Numbered from the stretch's first letter, positions 25,801-33,258 are shown. The stretch: 37,946 nucleotides of DNA from an uncultured Candidatus Peregrinibacteria bacterium (GCA_937863435.1 CALMES010000094.1:1-37946), one strand, 5' to 3'. Made by a program: numbers and translations. Notes: generated by a model not told the origin, from the sequence alone.

Positions 25801-26792
25801 GCAAGCTTACGCATTCTAACGTATGGGGGATGGTGACATTTATTAGTGAAATACGTAAGAATCCCCTACTTCTGCAAATCCTGGACAAAGGTTTGCTCGA
25901 CGACATCGGAAACATTGGTATTGGCGAATCTGCCTGGTCACTTACACAGTTTAAAACTCAGAGAAATCAATTTATGGAATGGAAAAAAACAGGAATTAAG
26001 TCTGGTAATTCAGAAACTGCTTTCAAAGAAAATGGTAGCTACCTGTTTGTCACAATCTTGAAAATAGAAGAAAAACTTCGTCAGTTTCCAGCAATTACAG
26101 GAGCGCGAGATAAGGATGATGCGGTATCTATTATTCTGTCTGGCAAAACATATGAACAAGATGGAAAATTTATTTCAATCTTCCAAGATGATCCTGTCTT
26201 TAATGCATATAGAAAAAAATGGATAGAAGATGCAAATACTACAACCAGTGCACAAAAAACTGACGACGACTTCTTTGGAGCCGAAGGTTCGGACGTCTTG
26301 CTGACAGGAAAAAAGGTTATCGAAGAAGTCTTTACTCGAGATTCCACTGGTCGCGCAACGCACCAGGCAAAAGGTCCGAACCTTTTCCGTGCAATATTCA
26401 CGCGTTTCGATGAACTGGAAAAGCTGGATCCTGTTGCCAAAGAAAACTTTAGAAGGGAAATGCATGATAAGCTCGTTGACTGGTTCCAGACACGTATTTG
26501 TTCGAACGCAGCTTCTGCGGGCTTATTCCCTCAGGAAAAAACAGTTGATGGGAAAATTATTCTCCTTGAGCTTCTGCGTAAAAGAATGATCTTTAAGAAT
26601 GAAATTATTGCTAACCTTAAAACTGGTCTGCTTACAGCCTATAACAACGGAGAAACCGCCGTGAAATTAAAAGAAAAAAACGAGCTAGATGACAAAGGAA
26701 AGCCTAAATGGAAAGAAGAGCATATTGAAGATGCAACATATAAAATTGCAAAGGAGGTTGAAAGAATTGGGATCAATAATCCTAACCTGTAG
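22827..26792 (+). CDS. Giant protein (1321 aa) with HExxH metalloprotease-like motif
   Basis: The ATG directly follows the stop of the preceding gene. No signal peptide or membrane segment is evident. Residues 1-340 are highly charged and helical, probably partly coiled coil. At 397-401 lies HELTH inside ARVIAHELTHFGLDAE, a typical zinc-peptidase helix; a candidate third ligand is Glu461 in YLHEILAIAA, but this is not certain. An acidic linker follows around 570-600 (DDDAVDETGPDPKETKD). The C-terminal 700 residues have no recognised domain. From roughly 24600 on, the DNA is clearly more A/T-rich than the first third, suggesting a composite origin. The stop overlaps the end of the convergent dut gene by 11 bases. 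Function unknown; a secreted or cell-contact toxin-like role would be speculation. Confidence 0.85.
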   Translation: MITKFINAHFAYLHSPTKEQRLCFFAGPQTPGAPLHGREEDESDEQAKRIERAGENSSLPADIVGGIRRQLLDSLSEDEKTYGAPEAEETIKNTLDSIRTDMQEKFHLYSEAIVWDEQESTATNVRTILREEIRFFELLSQRANEQAHEKVRSNTLVAALEDRLQKYQAAYDKLHARYNDTTDDTIHKNLQAPMRVCEKLIRSLSKRVKKMKTQENDEQAHYLSELLREKQEDFAELNAEQLERYAAKADTSLARTGEFIRKKTTSAIDAFFARNSAAIEQKLRESDIAELSDDPERMISTTIDHLRTQFKQDILALGKYQTPKEDAPKLETPIQESFNDTFEKYTRASMPFASEAEVKVILSRGMPAAFCFGNEIHINIDHPQAQNVTDRARVIAHELTHFGLDAESGGIMGLRKITTLFAKLAEWTEMKLAIDRIWNNRDVTTGERAPAFESDTDYLHEILAIAAAHRKAPYTDAKDKEVKNLAEMVEAALKHADKQTLFLKTIVDRISKRTDESFEEFDIIVRDAVDQRGATQALIRSKWGERVLEDEPEDVRKEALDEVNDVLHGNNRKIRTMNPGGDSDNDDAVDETGPDPKETKDKTTTAEVKVGIKKTLTQVEELRNLLPNMQLSNFSEDAAHDAHDQGEHVHTGADVDKLHQEGMKIAGEYLANAAADLTRVQRIVQNIENWATLPIGTKADLATEWNFANAHAYKRLASGGTQAEIAAEDLVSKPFRQDILERANKHIKALEIPLNSIEEYSDIKKRGVTNLDKYGKKKHLKAKLWGYLGADGGAEWLCYYDIVKIFKIYQEAIVESYKAQQNVVTNRIAKDSAWFLDKIPFGGPIRQIINRQARSADSEETDKYKTYLEQEGFTYKDLFVYEPTLLDQNRNNVNRVRAILNYAAHHAWLYDLDRYNPHNVYGVDYARVFTLQAFKELVQENEHGKKEEENRGYEKVNKHPDIPPMIKDMKDELKKLNIFAIKGILKRIQEKGKLTHSNVWGMVTFISEIRKNPLLLQILDKGLLDDIGNIGIGESAWSLTQFKTQRNQFMEWKKTGIKSGNSETAFKENGSYLFVTILKIEEKLRQFPAITGARDKDDAVSIILSGKTYEQDGKFISIFQDDPVFNAYRKKWIEDANTTTSAQKTDDDFFGAEGSDVLLTGKKVIEEVFTRDSTGRATHQAKGPNLFRAIFTRFDELEKLDPVAKENFRREMHDKLVDWFQTRICSNAASAGLFPQEKTVDGKIILLELLRKRMIFKNEIIANLKTGLLTAYNNGETAVKLKEKNELDDKGKPKWKEEHIEDATYKIAKEVERIGINNPNL

Positions 26793-27219
26793 TCCCAAAC
26801 CCACCACGCGTCTGGGCACCGTGATCGTCTACTTCCTGCCAGTTTGCTTTGCCGATTGCCACAAATAAGCCTTGGGCAATACGCTCCCCTCTTTCCACAG
26901 TAATAGGTGCATCTGTAATATTTTGTACCTGCACGAATATCTCGTCTTTTGGTCCGTGGTAATCCTGATCAATCAAACCTAATGAATGCGGGCAAATGAG
27001 GCCTTTTTTGCGTGGGAGTGATGAGCGTGGAAGAATGAGCAGTGCGTAGCCGTCGGGCACTTTGACAATCACATTTGAGGGCACTAGTCCAATTGCGCGT
27101 GGCGCAATGACGGTTGTTTCGCGTGTAGTTAGATCAAACGCCGCAGCTCCTGCTGTTTGATACACAGGAAGAGGAAGAGTTGGATCAATGCGAGATACGG
27201 AAACAGGAAGGCTTGTCAT
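26782..27219 (-). CDS. dut: dUTP diphosphatase
   Basis: Hydrolyses dUTP to dUMP, keeping uracil out of DNA; a trimeric enzyme. The 145-residue product has all five motifs: AGAAAFDLTT (I), PRSSLPRKKGL (II), LGLIDQDYHGPKDEI (III), GERIAQGLF (IV) and RGGFGTTG (V) at the very C-terminus. The frame extends upstream to 27387, but that part is repeat sequence, so ATG 27219 was chosen. It overlaps the end of the 1321-residue gene, tail to tail. A family A repeat arm lies directly before the start codon. Confidence 0.95.
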   Translation of the reverse strand: MTSLPVSVSRIDPTLPLPVYQTAGAAAFDLTTRETTVIAPRAIGLVPSNVIVKVPDGYALLILPRSSLPRKKGLICPHSLGLIDQDYHGPKDEIFVQVQNITDAPITVERGERIAQGLFVAIGKANWQEVDDHGAQTRGGFGTTG

Positions 27220-27220
27220 G

Positions 27221-27369
27221 AAGAAACAAAGGAACCAGAGGATGCAGAAGAACCAGATGAAATTTTCTTGAGTATAGAAGTATGATATTACAATAAGCAA
27301 TCTTTGAGATGAGAAGCACAGAAAATCCTCTGCATCCTCTGGTTCGTCTGATTCCTCTGTTTCCCTTCC
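27221..27369. repeat. 9-bp-period minisatellite, two inverted arms (family A)
   Basis: The right arm (27325-27369) reads ATCCTCTGC, ATCCTCTGG, TTCGTCTGA, TTCCTCTGT. The left arm (27221-27260) is the same pattern on the opposite strand and touches the dut start codon. The arms lie between ftsZ and dut. Confidence 0.75.
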
Positions 27370-27385
27370 AGAGTCTAGAAATATC

Positions 27386-27418
27386 AAAAAAAATCCCGGG
27401 GTTGGAATTCCGGGATTT
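27386..27418 (-). terminator. Intrinsic terminator of ftsZ
   Basis: On the minus strand AAATCCCGG and CCGGGATTT pair across a 10-nt loop, followed by a run of eight T. It lies 29 bases past the ftsZ stop codon. Confidence 0.85.
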
Positions 27419-27424
27419 TCTTGT

Positions 27425-27433
27425 TGTGGATAA
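27425..27433 (-). promoter_or_regulatory. Isolated perfect DnaA box
   Basis: TGTGGATAA on plus, TTATCCACA on minus, between the ftsZ stop and its terminator. A single box; possibly chance. Confidence 0.3.
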
Positions 27434-27446
27434 ATCGTGATGTGAA

Positions 27447-28688
27447 TTACTTGCCGATCTTCTTGCGCATGAATGTTGGTACATCCAGCTCTTCTTCGTT
27501 TAACTGGCTTCCAGACAACTTGATGACAGAGTCATCGGCACCACGGACCGGGCCTTTCTGTTCGTCACTTGTCTGCTTCTTGTAGCTTGGCAAAGAGCGC
27601 AGGTTGGCAACGTTTGTTGGAGCGCTGATGGTGTTCTTCTGCTCGTCGAAGCCTGTTGCGATGACCGTACACTTTACCTGGCCGGTGAAGGCATCATCGA
27701 TAACAGCACCGAAGATGATGTTGGCCTCCGGGTCAGCAGCTTCCGTAACGATACGTGCAGCCTCATCGACTTCGAACATGCTCAAGTCGTTTCCACCCGT
27801 GATGTTAAACAGAATACCCTTAGCTCCAGAAATGGAGAGCTCCAGCAATGGGCTGTCAATTGCTGCGCGTGCGGCTTCGGCTGCACGGCTGTCGCCTGTG
27901 CCGTACCCGATACCCATCAGGGCAGAACCGGCGTCCTGCATGACAGACTTCACGTCGGCAAAGTCGACGTTCACGAGACCGTGAACCGTGATGAGGTTGG
28001 CGATGCCTTCGATACCGTGGCGGAGGATTTCGTCGACGATCTGGAACGCCTCGGTGAGAGGAGTTGTCTTGTCGATGAGCGAGAGGATTTTGTCGTTTGG
28101 AATAGTGATGAGAGTATCAACCTTGCCGCGCATGGCATCGAGTGCATCTTCGGCCTGCTTGCGGCGGCGAAGGCCTTCGAAGCTGAATGGCTTGGTAACA
28201 ACACCGACTGTAAGGATTCCCATACTGCGAGCAAGCTCGGCAATGTACGGACCGGCACCGGAGCCGGAACCGCCACCCAGACCGGCACACACGAAGAGCA
28301 GATCCGCTCCTTCGATGACTTTCTTGATTTCCTCCGAGCTTTCCTTGGCAGCTTGCAAACCGATATCCGGGTTAGCCCCGGCACCAAGACCGCGTGTTGT
28401 ACCACGACCGATGTTGATCTTTGTTGGAGCTGGATTGTGGTAAAGAGCCTGAGCGTCTGTATTTACCGCCACAAACTCCACACCCTGCACTTTGCCTTCA
28501 ATCATGCGTGCAACCGCATTACTGCCGCCGCCACCGACACCGATGACACGAATAACAGCATTGGGAGCGATGTCCGGCCGGACTTCCTGATGGCCCGTGA
28601 GAGAAGAATCATCACCTTTACCGGAACCGGCACCTGTTGATCCGTTGGACCGTGAGCCGGAAAAAAGATTTTTGAGCGTGTCTGACAT
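27447..28688 (-). CDS. ftsZ: Cell division protein FtsZ
   Basis: Tubulin-like GTPase forming the division ring. The 413-residue protein begins with a flexible Ser/Gly-rich segment of about 40 residues, then VIRVIGVGGGGSNAVARM, the tubulin signature as LGGGSGSGAGP at 137-147 (Ser replaces the usual Thr of GGGTGTG), and the T7-loop region NVDFADVKSVM. The C-terminus ends with the conserved peptide LDVPTFMRKK that binds FtsA. The gene lies 27 bp downstream of ftsA and shares its transcript. Its terminator is at 27386-27418. No Shine-Dalgarno sequence precedes the ATG. Confidence 0.98.
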   Translation of the reverse strand: MSDTLKNLFSGSRSNGSTGAGSGKGDDSSLTGHQEVRPDIAPNAVIRVIGVGGGGSNAVARMIEGKVQGVEFVAVNTDAQALYHNPAPTKINIGRGTTRGLGAGANPDIGLQAAKESSEEIKKVIEGADLLFVCAGLGGGSGSGAGPYIAELARSMGILTVGVVTKPFSFEGLRRRKQAEDALDAMRGKVDTLITIPNDKILSLIDKTTPLTEAFQIVDEILRHGIEGIANLITVHGLVNVDFADVKSVMQDAGSALMGIGYGTGDSRAAEAARAAIDSPLLELSISGAKGILFNITGGNDLSMFEVDEAARIVTEAADPEANIIFGAVIDDAFTGQVKCTVIATGFDEQKNTISAPTNVANLRSLPSYKKQTSDEQKGPVRGADDSVIKLSGSQLNEEELDVPTFMRKKIGK

Positions 28689-28715
28689 GGGAGTGGGGAG
28701 AAATGAGGGCGAATA

Positions 28716-29951
28716 TTAGGGAAGAAGGTTTTTAAACCAGGAACCAACCTGGCTGATGGCGCGCTTCATATTAATGTTGTTGACAGAGAACGAGTGTCGC
28801 TGCCCTTCGCGCACGCCCCAGAGAAGCGTACCGAGCGCAGTTGCGTAAGCCGGATCATCCACCTTTTCGATGACACCGCCGATCTCAACCGGGAAACCCA
28901 TTTGAACCGGCAAGCCGAGTACTTCACGTGCGATATCCAAGACACCCGGAGCTTTGACAGCGGCGCCTGTGAGGAGCGCGCCGGCAGGAAGCAAACCATC
29001 GCGACCGATGCGCTTAAGTTCGTCTTTGACGAGCGAGAACAGTTCGTAGTAACGAGCCTGCATGATTTCCGCCATGTAGCGACGGCTGACTGTCTGCGTA
29101 TCCATTTTGCTTATGGTGCCGAGGTCGATCATTTCGCGCTCCTGAATTTCGGCAGGCAGAACGGAACCGTATTCAATCTTGATTTTCTCGGCTGTATCGA
29201 TGGATGTGCGAAGACCGATAGCGATGTCGTTTGTGACATTCTCGCCGCCAACCGGCAGACATACCGAGTGCAAGATTGTTCCCTCTTCGAATATTGCCAC
29301 ACTTGTCGAGCCAGCGCCGACATCGATGATGACGACACCCAACTCTTTCTGGCGCTTGGTGAGAACGGCCTCGGAAATGGCGATGTTGGCTGGAATAAGC
29401 GCATCGATATCGACACCCGACTGGTCGATACATTTTTCCAGGTTTTTCACGTGCTGGATTTGACCGGTAATAATGTGCGCCTCCACCTCCAAACGAATGC
29501 CGGTCATGCCGACGGGATTCTTGATGCCCTTCTGCTCGTCGACTGCATACGATTTTGGCTCGATGTGCAGAATGCGACGGTTGCTTGGAATGCTGACAGC
29601 CTGAGCTGCCTCGAGCACACGAGCGACGTCCTCGACGGTGATTTCGCTGCCCGAGATAGCGATGACTCCCCTGCTATCGAACGCCTCAATGTGTGCACCG
29701 CTCATACCGACAAATACGTGGTTGATGGGAACACCAGCCATGCGCTCTGCATCTTCGAGTGCCGAGATGATGTTATGAATCGCTTCTTCGATATCGATGA
29801 TGTGCCCCTTGCGCATACCGAGTGAAGGCGAAAGACCGACGCCGATCACACTAGGTACCTGGCCGCCTTCGCTGGAATCAACGACTGCGACAACTGTACG
29901 AATTTTTGAACTTCCGACATCGAGCGATGCGATAACACGTTCTTTGGCCAT
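28716..29951 (-). CDS. ftsA: Cell division protein FtsA
   Basis: Actin-like ATPase that anchors FtsZ filaments to the membrane. The 411-residue protein shows VIASLDVGSSKIRTVVA (phosphate 1), the SHS2-type 1C domain around GHIIDIEEAIHNIISALEDAERMAG, VIIDVGAGSTSVAIF (phosphate 2), and LLPAGALLTGAAVKAPGVLD (adenosine motif). The C-terminus (VGSWFKNLLP) is an amphipathic membrane-targeting helix. ATG 29951 was chosen; the frame to 30017 adds non-conserved residues. It is directly upstream of ftsZ. Its likely promoter lies about 155 bp upstream, leaving a long untranslated leader. Confidence 0.97.
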   Translation of the reverse strand: MAKERVIASLDVGSSKIRTVVAVVDSSEGGQVPSVIGVGLSPSLGMRKGHIIDIEEAIHNIISALEDAERMAGVPINHVFVGMSGAHIEAFDSRGVIAISGSEITVEDVARVLEAAQAVSIPSNRRILHIEPKSYAVDEQKGIKNPVGMTGIRLEVEAHIITGQIQHVKNLEKCIDQSGVDIDALIPANIAISEAVLTKRQKELGVVIIDVGAGSTSVAIFEEGTILHSVCLPVGGENVTNDIAIGLRTSIDTAEKIKIEYGSVLPAEIQEREMIDLGTISKMDTQTVSRRYMAEIMQARYYELFSLVKDELKRIGRDGLLPAGALLTGAAVKAPGVLDIAREVLGLPVQMGFPVEIGGVIEKVDDPAYATALGTLLWGVREGQRHSFSVNNINMKRAISQVGSWFKNLLP

Positions 29952-30104
29952 GGGAGGATTTTGGTGAAGGGATGGAAGGGAAGGAAGCGACCTGAAGAAG
30001 AAGCGTCCAAAAGACAAATGTCAGTGTAGAGCGTGTAAGGCACGGGCTCAATAGGCTATTGACTACGTTTCGTATACAAAAATAGCCAAAATCACTGCAT
30101 TTGA

Positions 30105-30132
30105 AGTATAGCACTTTCGCGAGAAGTGTTGA
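30105..30132 (-). promoter_or_regulatory. Predicted ftsA-ftsZ promoter
   Basis: On the minus strand TCAACA (30127-30132) and TATACT (30105-30110) are 16 bp apart. The ftsA start is at 29951, so the leader would be about 145 nt. No other gene lies in 29952-30205. Confidence 0.5.
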
Positions 30133-30205
30133 AAAAAAGCATCAGATTTCACATTTTGTGTTCACTCAAAATTGATTGAACACAATATCAGTACTGTGGC
30201 TTGTA

Positions 30206-31186
30206 CTACAGCAAAGAAAGTTGTGTTACTTCATCATCTTTCGGCGAACTGGGAAGGTCTTCCGACACCGCTGGATCGGAAAAAATTTTGTCAAAACTGT
30301 ATCTCTCGCCGGCTGGAGACGCGAGGAACGCTGTCAGGCGCTTGGACAGAAGATGGAATTCCAATTCGCTGAAGAATTTTAGGATCTCCGTATGATGAAA
30401 GGGGCTGATGATCAGATCATTGAGAGGCAGCGTATCGGGGATATCGCATGTAAGCTGCGCCATGCGTTCGCAGAAAAACGCCTGCTCGCGCCCGGCTTCC
30501 AATTTGGCACGCCACGCCGGTTTGATATCGGCCAGATGGTTATAGATCTCGGTGATGCTGCCGTACTGCTGAATGAGCGCTGTTGCCGCCTTCGGACCAA
30601 TGCCAGTCACACCTGGCAAATTGTCCGAAGAATCCCCCACCAATCCTTTATAAGAAGGAATTTGGAGCGGCGTGACGCCGAATTTGGCATAGACATGATC
30701 CGGCGTGAAATATTCGGGCATTTGGTAACCTTTGTGCGGGACTGCGACGCGAATCAAATCAGTCGGCAGCTGAAACAAATCGCGATCGCCGGAGACAAGT
30801 GTGACACGCGCACCGCTTTCGGCAGCTAGCTTTGCATACGTACAGGCGAAGTCATCTGCTTCATAATTATTGCCCTCCACACTCGGCAAGCCGAAGTGAG
30901 CGATCAATTCGTGAATGCGCGGAATCTGCACGTAGAAATCATCGGGCGTCTTGCTGCGTCCTGCTTTGTATTCGGCATATTCCTGATGACGAAAGGTTTC
31001 GTCGCCGGCATCGAAGCAAAACAGCAAAGCATCGGGCTGCTCTGTGCGTAAAATCTGCAGCAGCATGGACGCAACGCCAAATACCGCATTTACCTGCTCA
31101 CCTTTGGATGTTTTCATGGTGCGCGGAATCGCCCAGTAGGCTCTGTACATAAGGTGATGTCCGTCGATGATAACCAAGTGCTGCAT
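30206..31186 (-). CDS. 5'-3' exonuclease (PolA N-terminal domain type)
   Basis: Stand-alone flap/5'-3' exonuclease of 326 residues, corresponding to the N-terminal domain of DNA polymerase I; removes RNA primers and flaps. Metal-binding and catalytic segments: LVIIDGHHLMYRAYWA at the N-terminus, LLFCFDAGDETFRHQEYAEYKAGR, the acidic pair in EADDFACTYAKLA, VSGDRDLFQL, and the helix-3-turn-helix GLVGDSSDNLPGVTGIGPKAA that binds DNA. A tail of about 40 residues ends in SSPKDDEVTQLSLL. There is no polymerase domain in the window. A 236-bp stretch with repeats separates it from the divergent glycosyltransferase-like gene. Confidence 0.95.
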   Translation of the reverse strand: MQHLVIIDGHHLMYRAYWAIPRTMKTSKGEQVNAVFGVASMLLQILRTEQPDALLFCFDAGDETFRHQEYAEYKAGRSKTPDDFYVQIPRIHELIAHFGLPSVEGNNYEADDFACTYAKLAAESGARVTLVSGDRDLFQLPTDLIRVAVPHKGYQMPEYFTPDHVYAKFGVTPLQIPSYKGLVGDSSDNLPGVTGIGPKAATALIQQYGSITEIYNHLADIKPAWRAKLEAGREQAFFCERMAQLTCDIPDTLPLNDLIISPFHHTEILKFFSELEFHLLSKRLTAFLASPAGERYSFDKIFSDPAVSEDLPSSPKDDEVTQLSLL

Positions 31187-31209
31187 GACAGAAGCTTATC
31201 GAAGGAGTA

Positions 31210-31330
31210 GAGACGAAGAAAGCACGAAGATCAAAATACTAAATCCGAGACAAATTCTAATTTGAAAATTCGAAATTCGATCTTGTTTCGTGTTTGGCTC
31301 TTTGATCTTCGAATTTCATTAATATTATTA
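31210..31330. repeat. A-rich tract with internal inverted words (family C)
   Basis: Contains GAAGATCAAA at about 31226 and its inverse TTTGATCTTC near 31301, plus AAATTCGAAATTCGA in the middle, so the tract can fold on itself. It fills the space between the exonuclease gene and the promoter at 31366. Confidence 0.5.
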
Positions 31331-31365
31331 AAAAACCTCATACAATCCTGTCAACTCCTGCACCC

Positions 31366-31394
31366 TTCAGAAAAACTCAGTTTTCCGCTATAAT
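31366..31394 (+). promoter_or_regulatory. Predicted promoter of the glycosyltransferase-like gene
   Basis: A perfect -10 box TATAAT (31389-31394), 17 bp from a weak -35 TTCAGA (31366-31371). The ATG is at 31423. A DnaA-box-like word (inverse of TTATCCACT) follows the -10. Confidence 0.55.
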
Positions 31395-31422
31395 AAGTGG
31401 ATAACTTCACACAAACACACCC

Positions 31423-32055
31423 ATGTCTCCCCTCTCTCCCGCGTACGACAATAAAATTGTGCGCAAATACTCGGCTCGCACCATCGAGCATAAAATGGAG
31501 AACAAAACTGCTCTGCAGGAAGAGATCGGCTGGATTGCAGAACCAAAGCAGCCAATTGTGTGCATCTCGACGGGCATGACCGACGCACTCGGTGGCCCGC
31601 TCCTTGAACAGCTGCTGGAAGGACTCTTGGAATTACCGATCGGACTGCTCATCCGCGGTCGCGGCTCCAACAAGTACGGCGACATGTTTACGAAGCTGTC
31701 TAAAAGCGCCTCCTATAAAATGAAAATCGTCTCCGACACGGACATCGGCCTGCGCAAAATGCTGGCTGCATCGGATATCGCATTATTCTTGAGCCCAAAC
31801 CAGGAACCGGATGCCGTGGAAGACGCACTGCGTTACGGCGTGATTCCCGTTGCTCCGGCTATGGGCAAGCTCGAGAATTACAACCCGGTTCAGGAGACAG
31901 GCAACGCCTTCATCTTCGACAAAGCCACCAAGTGGCAGTGCTTTGCCACTCTTGTCCGCGCGCTTGAAACATTCAAGTTTCCCTACGACTGGCGCACAAT
32001 TCAGCGTCATGCAATGGAATCGGCCCAGACAGAAGCCGACGCAAGCGCAGAATAA
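31423..32055 (+). CDS. C-terminal half of a GT-B (glycogen-synthase-like) transferase
   Basis: A 210-residue protein that matches only the nucleotide-sugar-binding half of the GT5 starch/glycogen synthase fold: KTALQEEIGW at the start of the domain, IGLLIRGRGSNKYGDMF, AASDIALFLSPNQEPDAVEDALRYGVIPVAPAMGKLENY, and NAFIFDKATKWQCFATLVRALE. In true synthases the loop reads EPCGL..ALRYG; here it is EPDAVEDALRYG. The N-terminal acceptor-binding half is missing, and the frame starts cleanly after its own promoter, so this is not a truncation at a visible break. It may be a degenerate or regulatory half-enzyme. Activity is doubtful. Confidence 0.65.
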   Translation: MSPLSPAYDNKIVRKYSARTIEHKMENKTALQEEIGWIAEPKQPIVCISTGMTDALGGPLLEQLLEGLLELPIGLLIRGRGSNKYGDMFTKLSKSASYKMKIVSDTDIGLRKMLAASDIALFLSPNQEPDAVEDALRYGVIPVAPAMGKLENYNPVQETGNAFIFDKATKWQCFATLVRALETFKFPYDWRTIQRHAMESAQTEADASAE

Positions 32056-32114
32056 AAAAACAGAAGGAAGGCGAAGCCCTACTTCTGCTTTTTACGATTG
32101 CTGATTGCGAACGC

Positions 32115-32273
32115 TTACAGTTGAGATACACCGTTGTCGTCTTCGTCATCCTCGGTGCCGATGATACTATCGTCTTCATCGTCATCAAAACCGTCGCTAC
32201 CATCTTCATCGTCATCATCGTCGTCACCAGGTCCGTAACCGTTTTGCGTGAGAAGGAGGAGATCCATGCTCAT
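32115..32273 (-). CDS. Small very acidic protein (uncertain)
   Basis: A possible 52-residue protein: a hydrophobic start (MSMDLLLLTQNGYGPG) followed by about 30 residues that are mostly Asp and Glu, then NGVSQL. The DNA is a GAT/GAC-type trinucleotide repeat, so the frame may be a low-complexity artefact. No ribosome binding site is seen. Confidence 0.35.
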   Translation of the reverse strand: MSMDLLLLTQNGYGPGDDDDDDEDGSDGFDDDEDDSIIGTEDDEDDNGVSQL

Positions 32274-32447
32274 AATAAAAGAGAGAGGAAAATAATGCGC
32301 GAAGTATAAATGGAAAGATGCGAGACGCAAGCGATTTTTGACAATACTGGATTTATAGCTGCTTATCCTGCATCCGCTGCATTACACACACCGCCAGTGC
32401 AAGCGGTATTCAGCGAACCAATCTGATCGTTATTCGTATTCAAAGAG

Positions 32448-32474
32448 AACCCCCCGGCCAAAGGCCAGGGGGTT
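32448..32474. terminator. GC-rich hairpin after the 32502 gene
   Basis: AACCCCC (32448-32454) and GGGGGTT (32468-32474) pair, and GGCC (32456-32459) with GGCC (32463-32466) inside, loop AAA. There is only a weak T-rich stretch on either side. Confidence 0.5.
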
Positions 32475-32501
32475 AGTGGGTCGATTTGTTCCAAAGTCCA
32501 A

Positions 32502-32834
32502 TCATGGCTCGAACGTATGTTTGACTCGGAAGTACCGCATGTATCCATCGTTTCCGTGGTAACAGAACTGCAGGGGTTGATCTCCTTCTGCCAGGCCCTC
32601 CAGGATGGAGGCGCCGTTGAGGAGCAAGGAAGCGTTTTTCCCGTCGAAATGGATTTCGAGGGAAATGGGGAGGATCGGGAGGATTAGGATACCAGAGCTT
32701 CGAAGTCCGATCTGTTCTTCGAAGCGCACCATCGCGTACGCCTTTTCGGCCTCCGTAAGAACCCTGCCATCATTGTCCTCAATCCACACACCCGTGACAA
32801 AGAACTTCACGAGAGACTTGGTCGTCGACGACAT
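32502..32834 (-). CDS. Hypothetical protein, 110 aa
   Basis: Unrecognised protein. The start at 32834 is preceded by AAGGTGG five bases upstream, one of the best ribosome binding sites in the window; ATG 32879 would add 15 residues. The sequence alternates beta-like strands (LVKFFVTGVWIEDNDGRVL, SLEIHFDGKNASLLLNG) with a short charged helix (EAEKAYAMVRFEEQIG), suggesting a small globular cytoplasmic domain. It lies between tRNA-Lys and the acidic ORF. Confidence 0.55.
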   Translation of the reverse strand: MSSTTKSLVKFFVTGVWIEDNDGRVLTEAEKAYAMVRFEEQIGLRSSGILILPILPISLEIHFDGKNASLLLNGASILEGLAEGDQPLQFCYHGNDGYMRYFRVKHTFEP

Positions 32835-32918
32835 GTTGCCACCTTCTGGTTCGGAATTGGGAACTATGAAAGACCACATTTACTATTAAATGATATAGTT
32901 AATTTTTTGTCAATTATT

Positions 32919-32994
32919 TGGTGGATCGGGTGGGATTTGAACCCACGACCAAGAGATTAAGAGTCTCCTGCTCTACCAACTGAGCTACCGATCC
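32919..32994 (-). tRNA. tRNA-Lys (anticodon CTT)
   Basis: A 76-nt cloverleaf on the minus strand: acceptor GGATCGG/CCGATCC, D arm GCTC/GAGC, anticodon loop CTCTTAA (anticodon CTT) on stem GGAGA/TCTCT, T arm GTGGG TTCAAAT CCCAC, discriminator A, encoded CCA. A CATACT word lies about 13 bases before its 5' end. Confidence 0.96.
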
Positions 32995-33040
32995 ATTCGA
33001 GGCGAAAAGTATGAAAGAACTTACTAAAGTAGTGGACTTG

Positions 33041-33087
33041 CCCACCGAAGCTCCTTAGAGGAGCGCAGGCGGGAGCTACCGATCCAT
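33041..33087 (-). repeat. Copy of tRNA-Lys 5' end joined to a long hairpin
   Basis: GAGCTACCGATCCAT at 33073-33087 is identical to 32982-32996, the 5' end of tRNA-Lys plus two upstream bases. Read on the minus strand, it is followed directly by a hairpin (33041-33073): CCCGCC/GGTGGG outer stem, GCTCC/GGAGC inner stem. The rest of 32995-33259 holds a smaller hairpin near 33179-33192 and a family A array, but no gene. Confidence 0.7.
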
Positions 33088-33217
33088 GCTGGAAAGCTGG
33101 CAAACGTTACCAAAGAAAGAGCCTGTCATCAATAGTAACTGCCTGCAGATACTAATTCTTAACAAAAGGAATCGACAGCGGGAAGCATCCCGTTACCTTT
33201 TATGATTAGCACTATTT

Positions 33218-33258
33218 TTCCTCTGGTTCCTCTGCATCGTCTGTTTCCTCTGCTTCCC
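33218..33258. repeat. 9-bp-period minisatellite at the truB stop (family A)
   Basis: Units TTCCTCTGG, TTCCTCTGC, ATCGTCTGT, TTCCTCTGC run up to the truB stop codon at 33260. No inverted partner is seen here. Confidence 0.75.

Noticed and set aside
32363..32548. 61-codon minus-strand ORF
   Set aside because: It reads through the GC-rich hairpin at 32448-32474 and overlaps the better-supported gene at 32502-32834.
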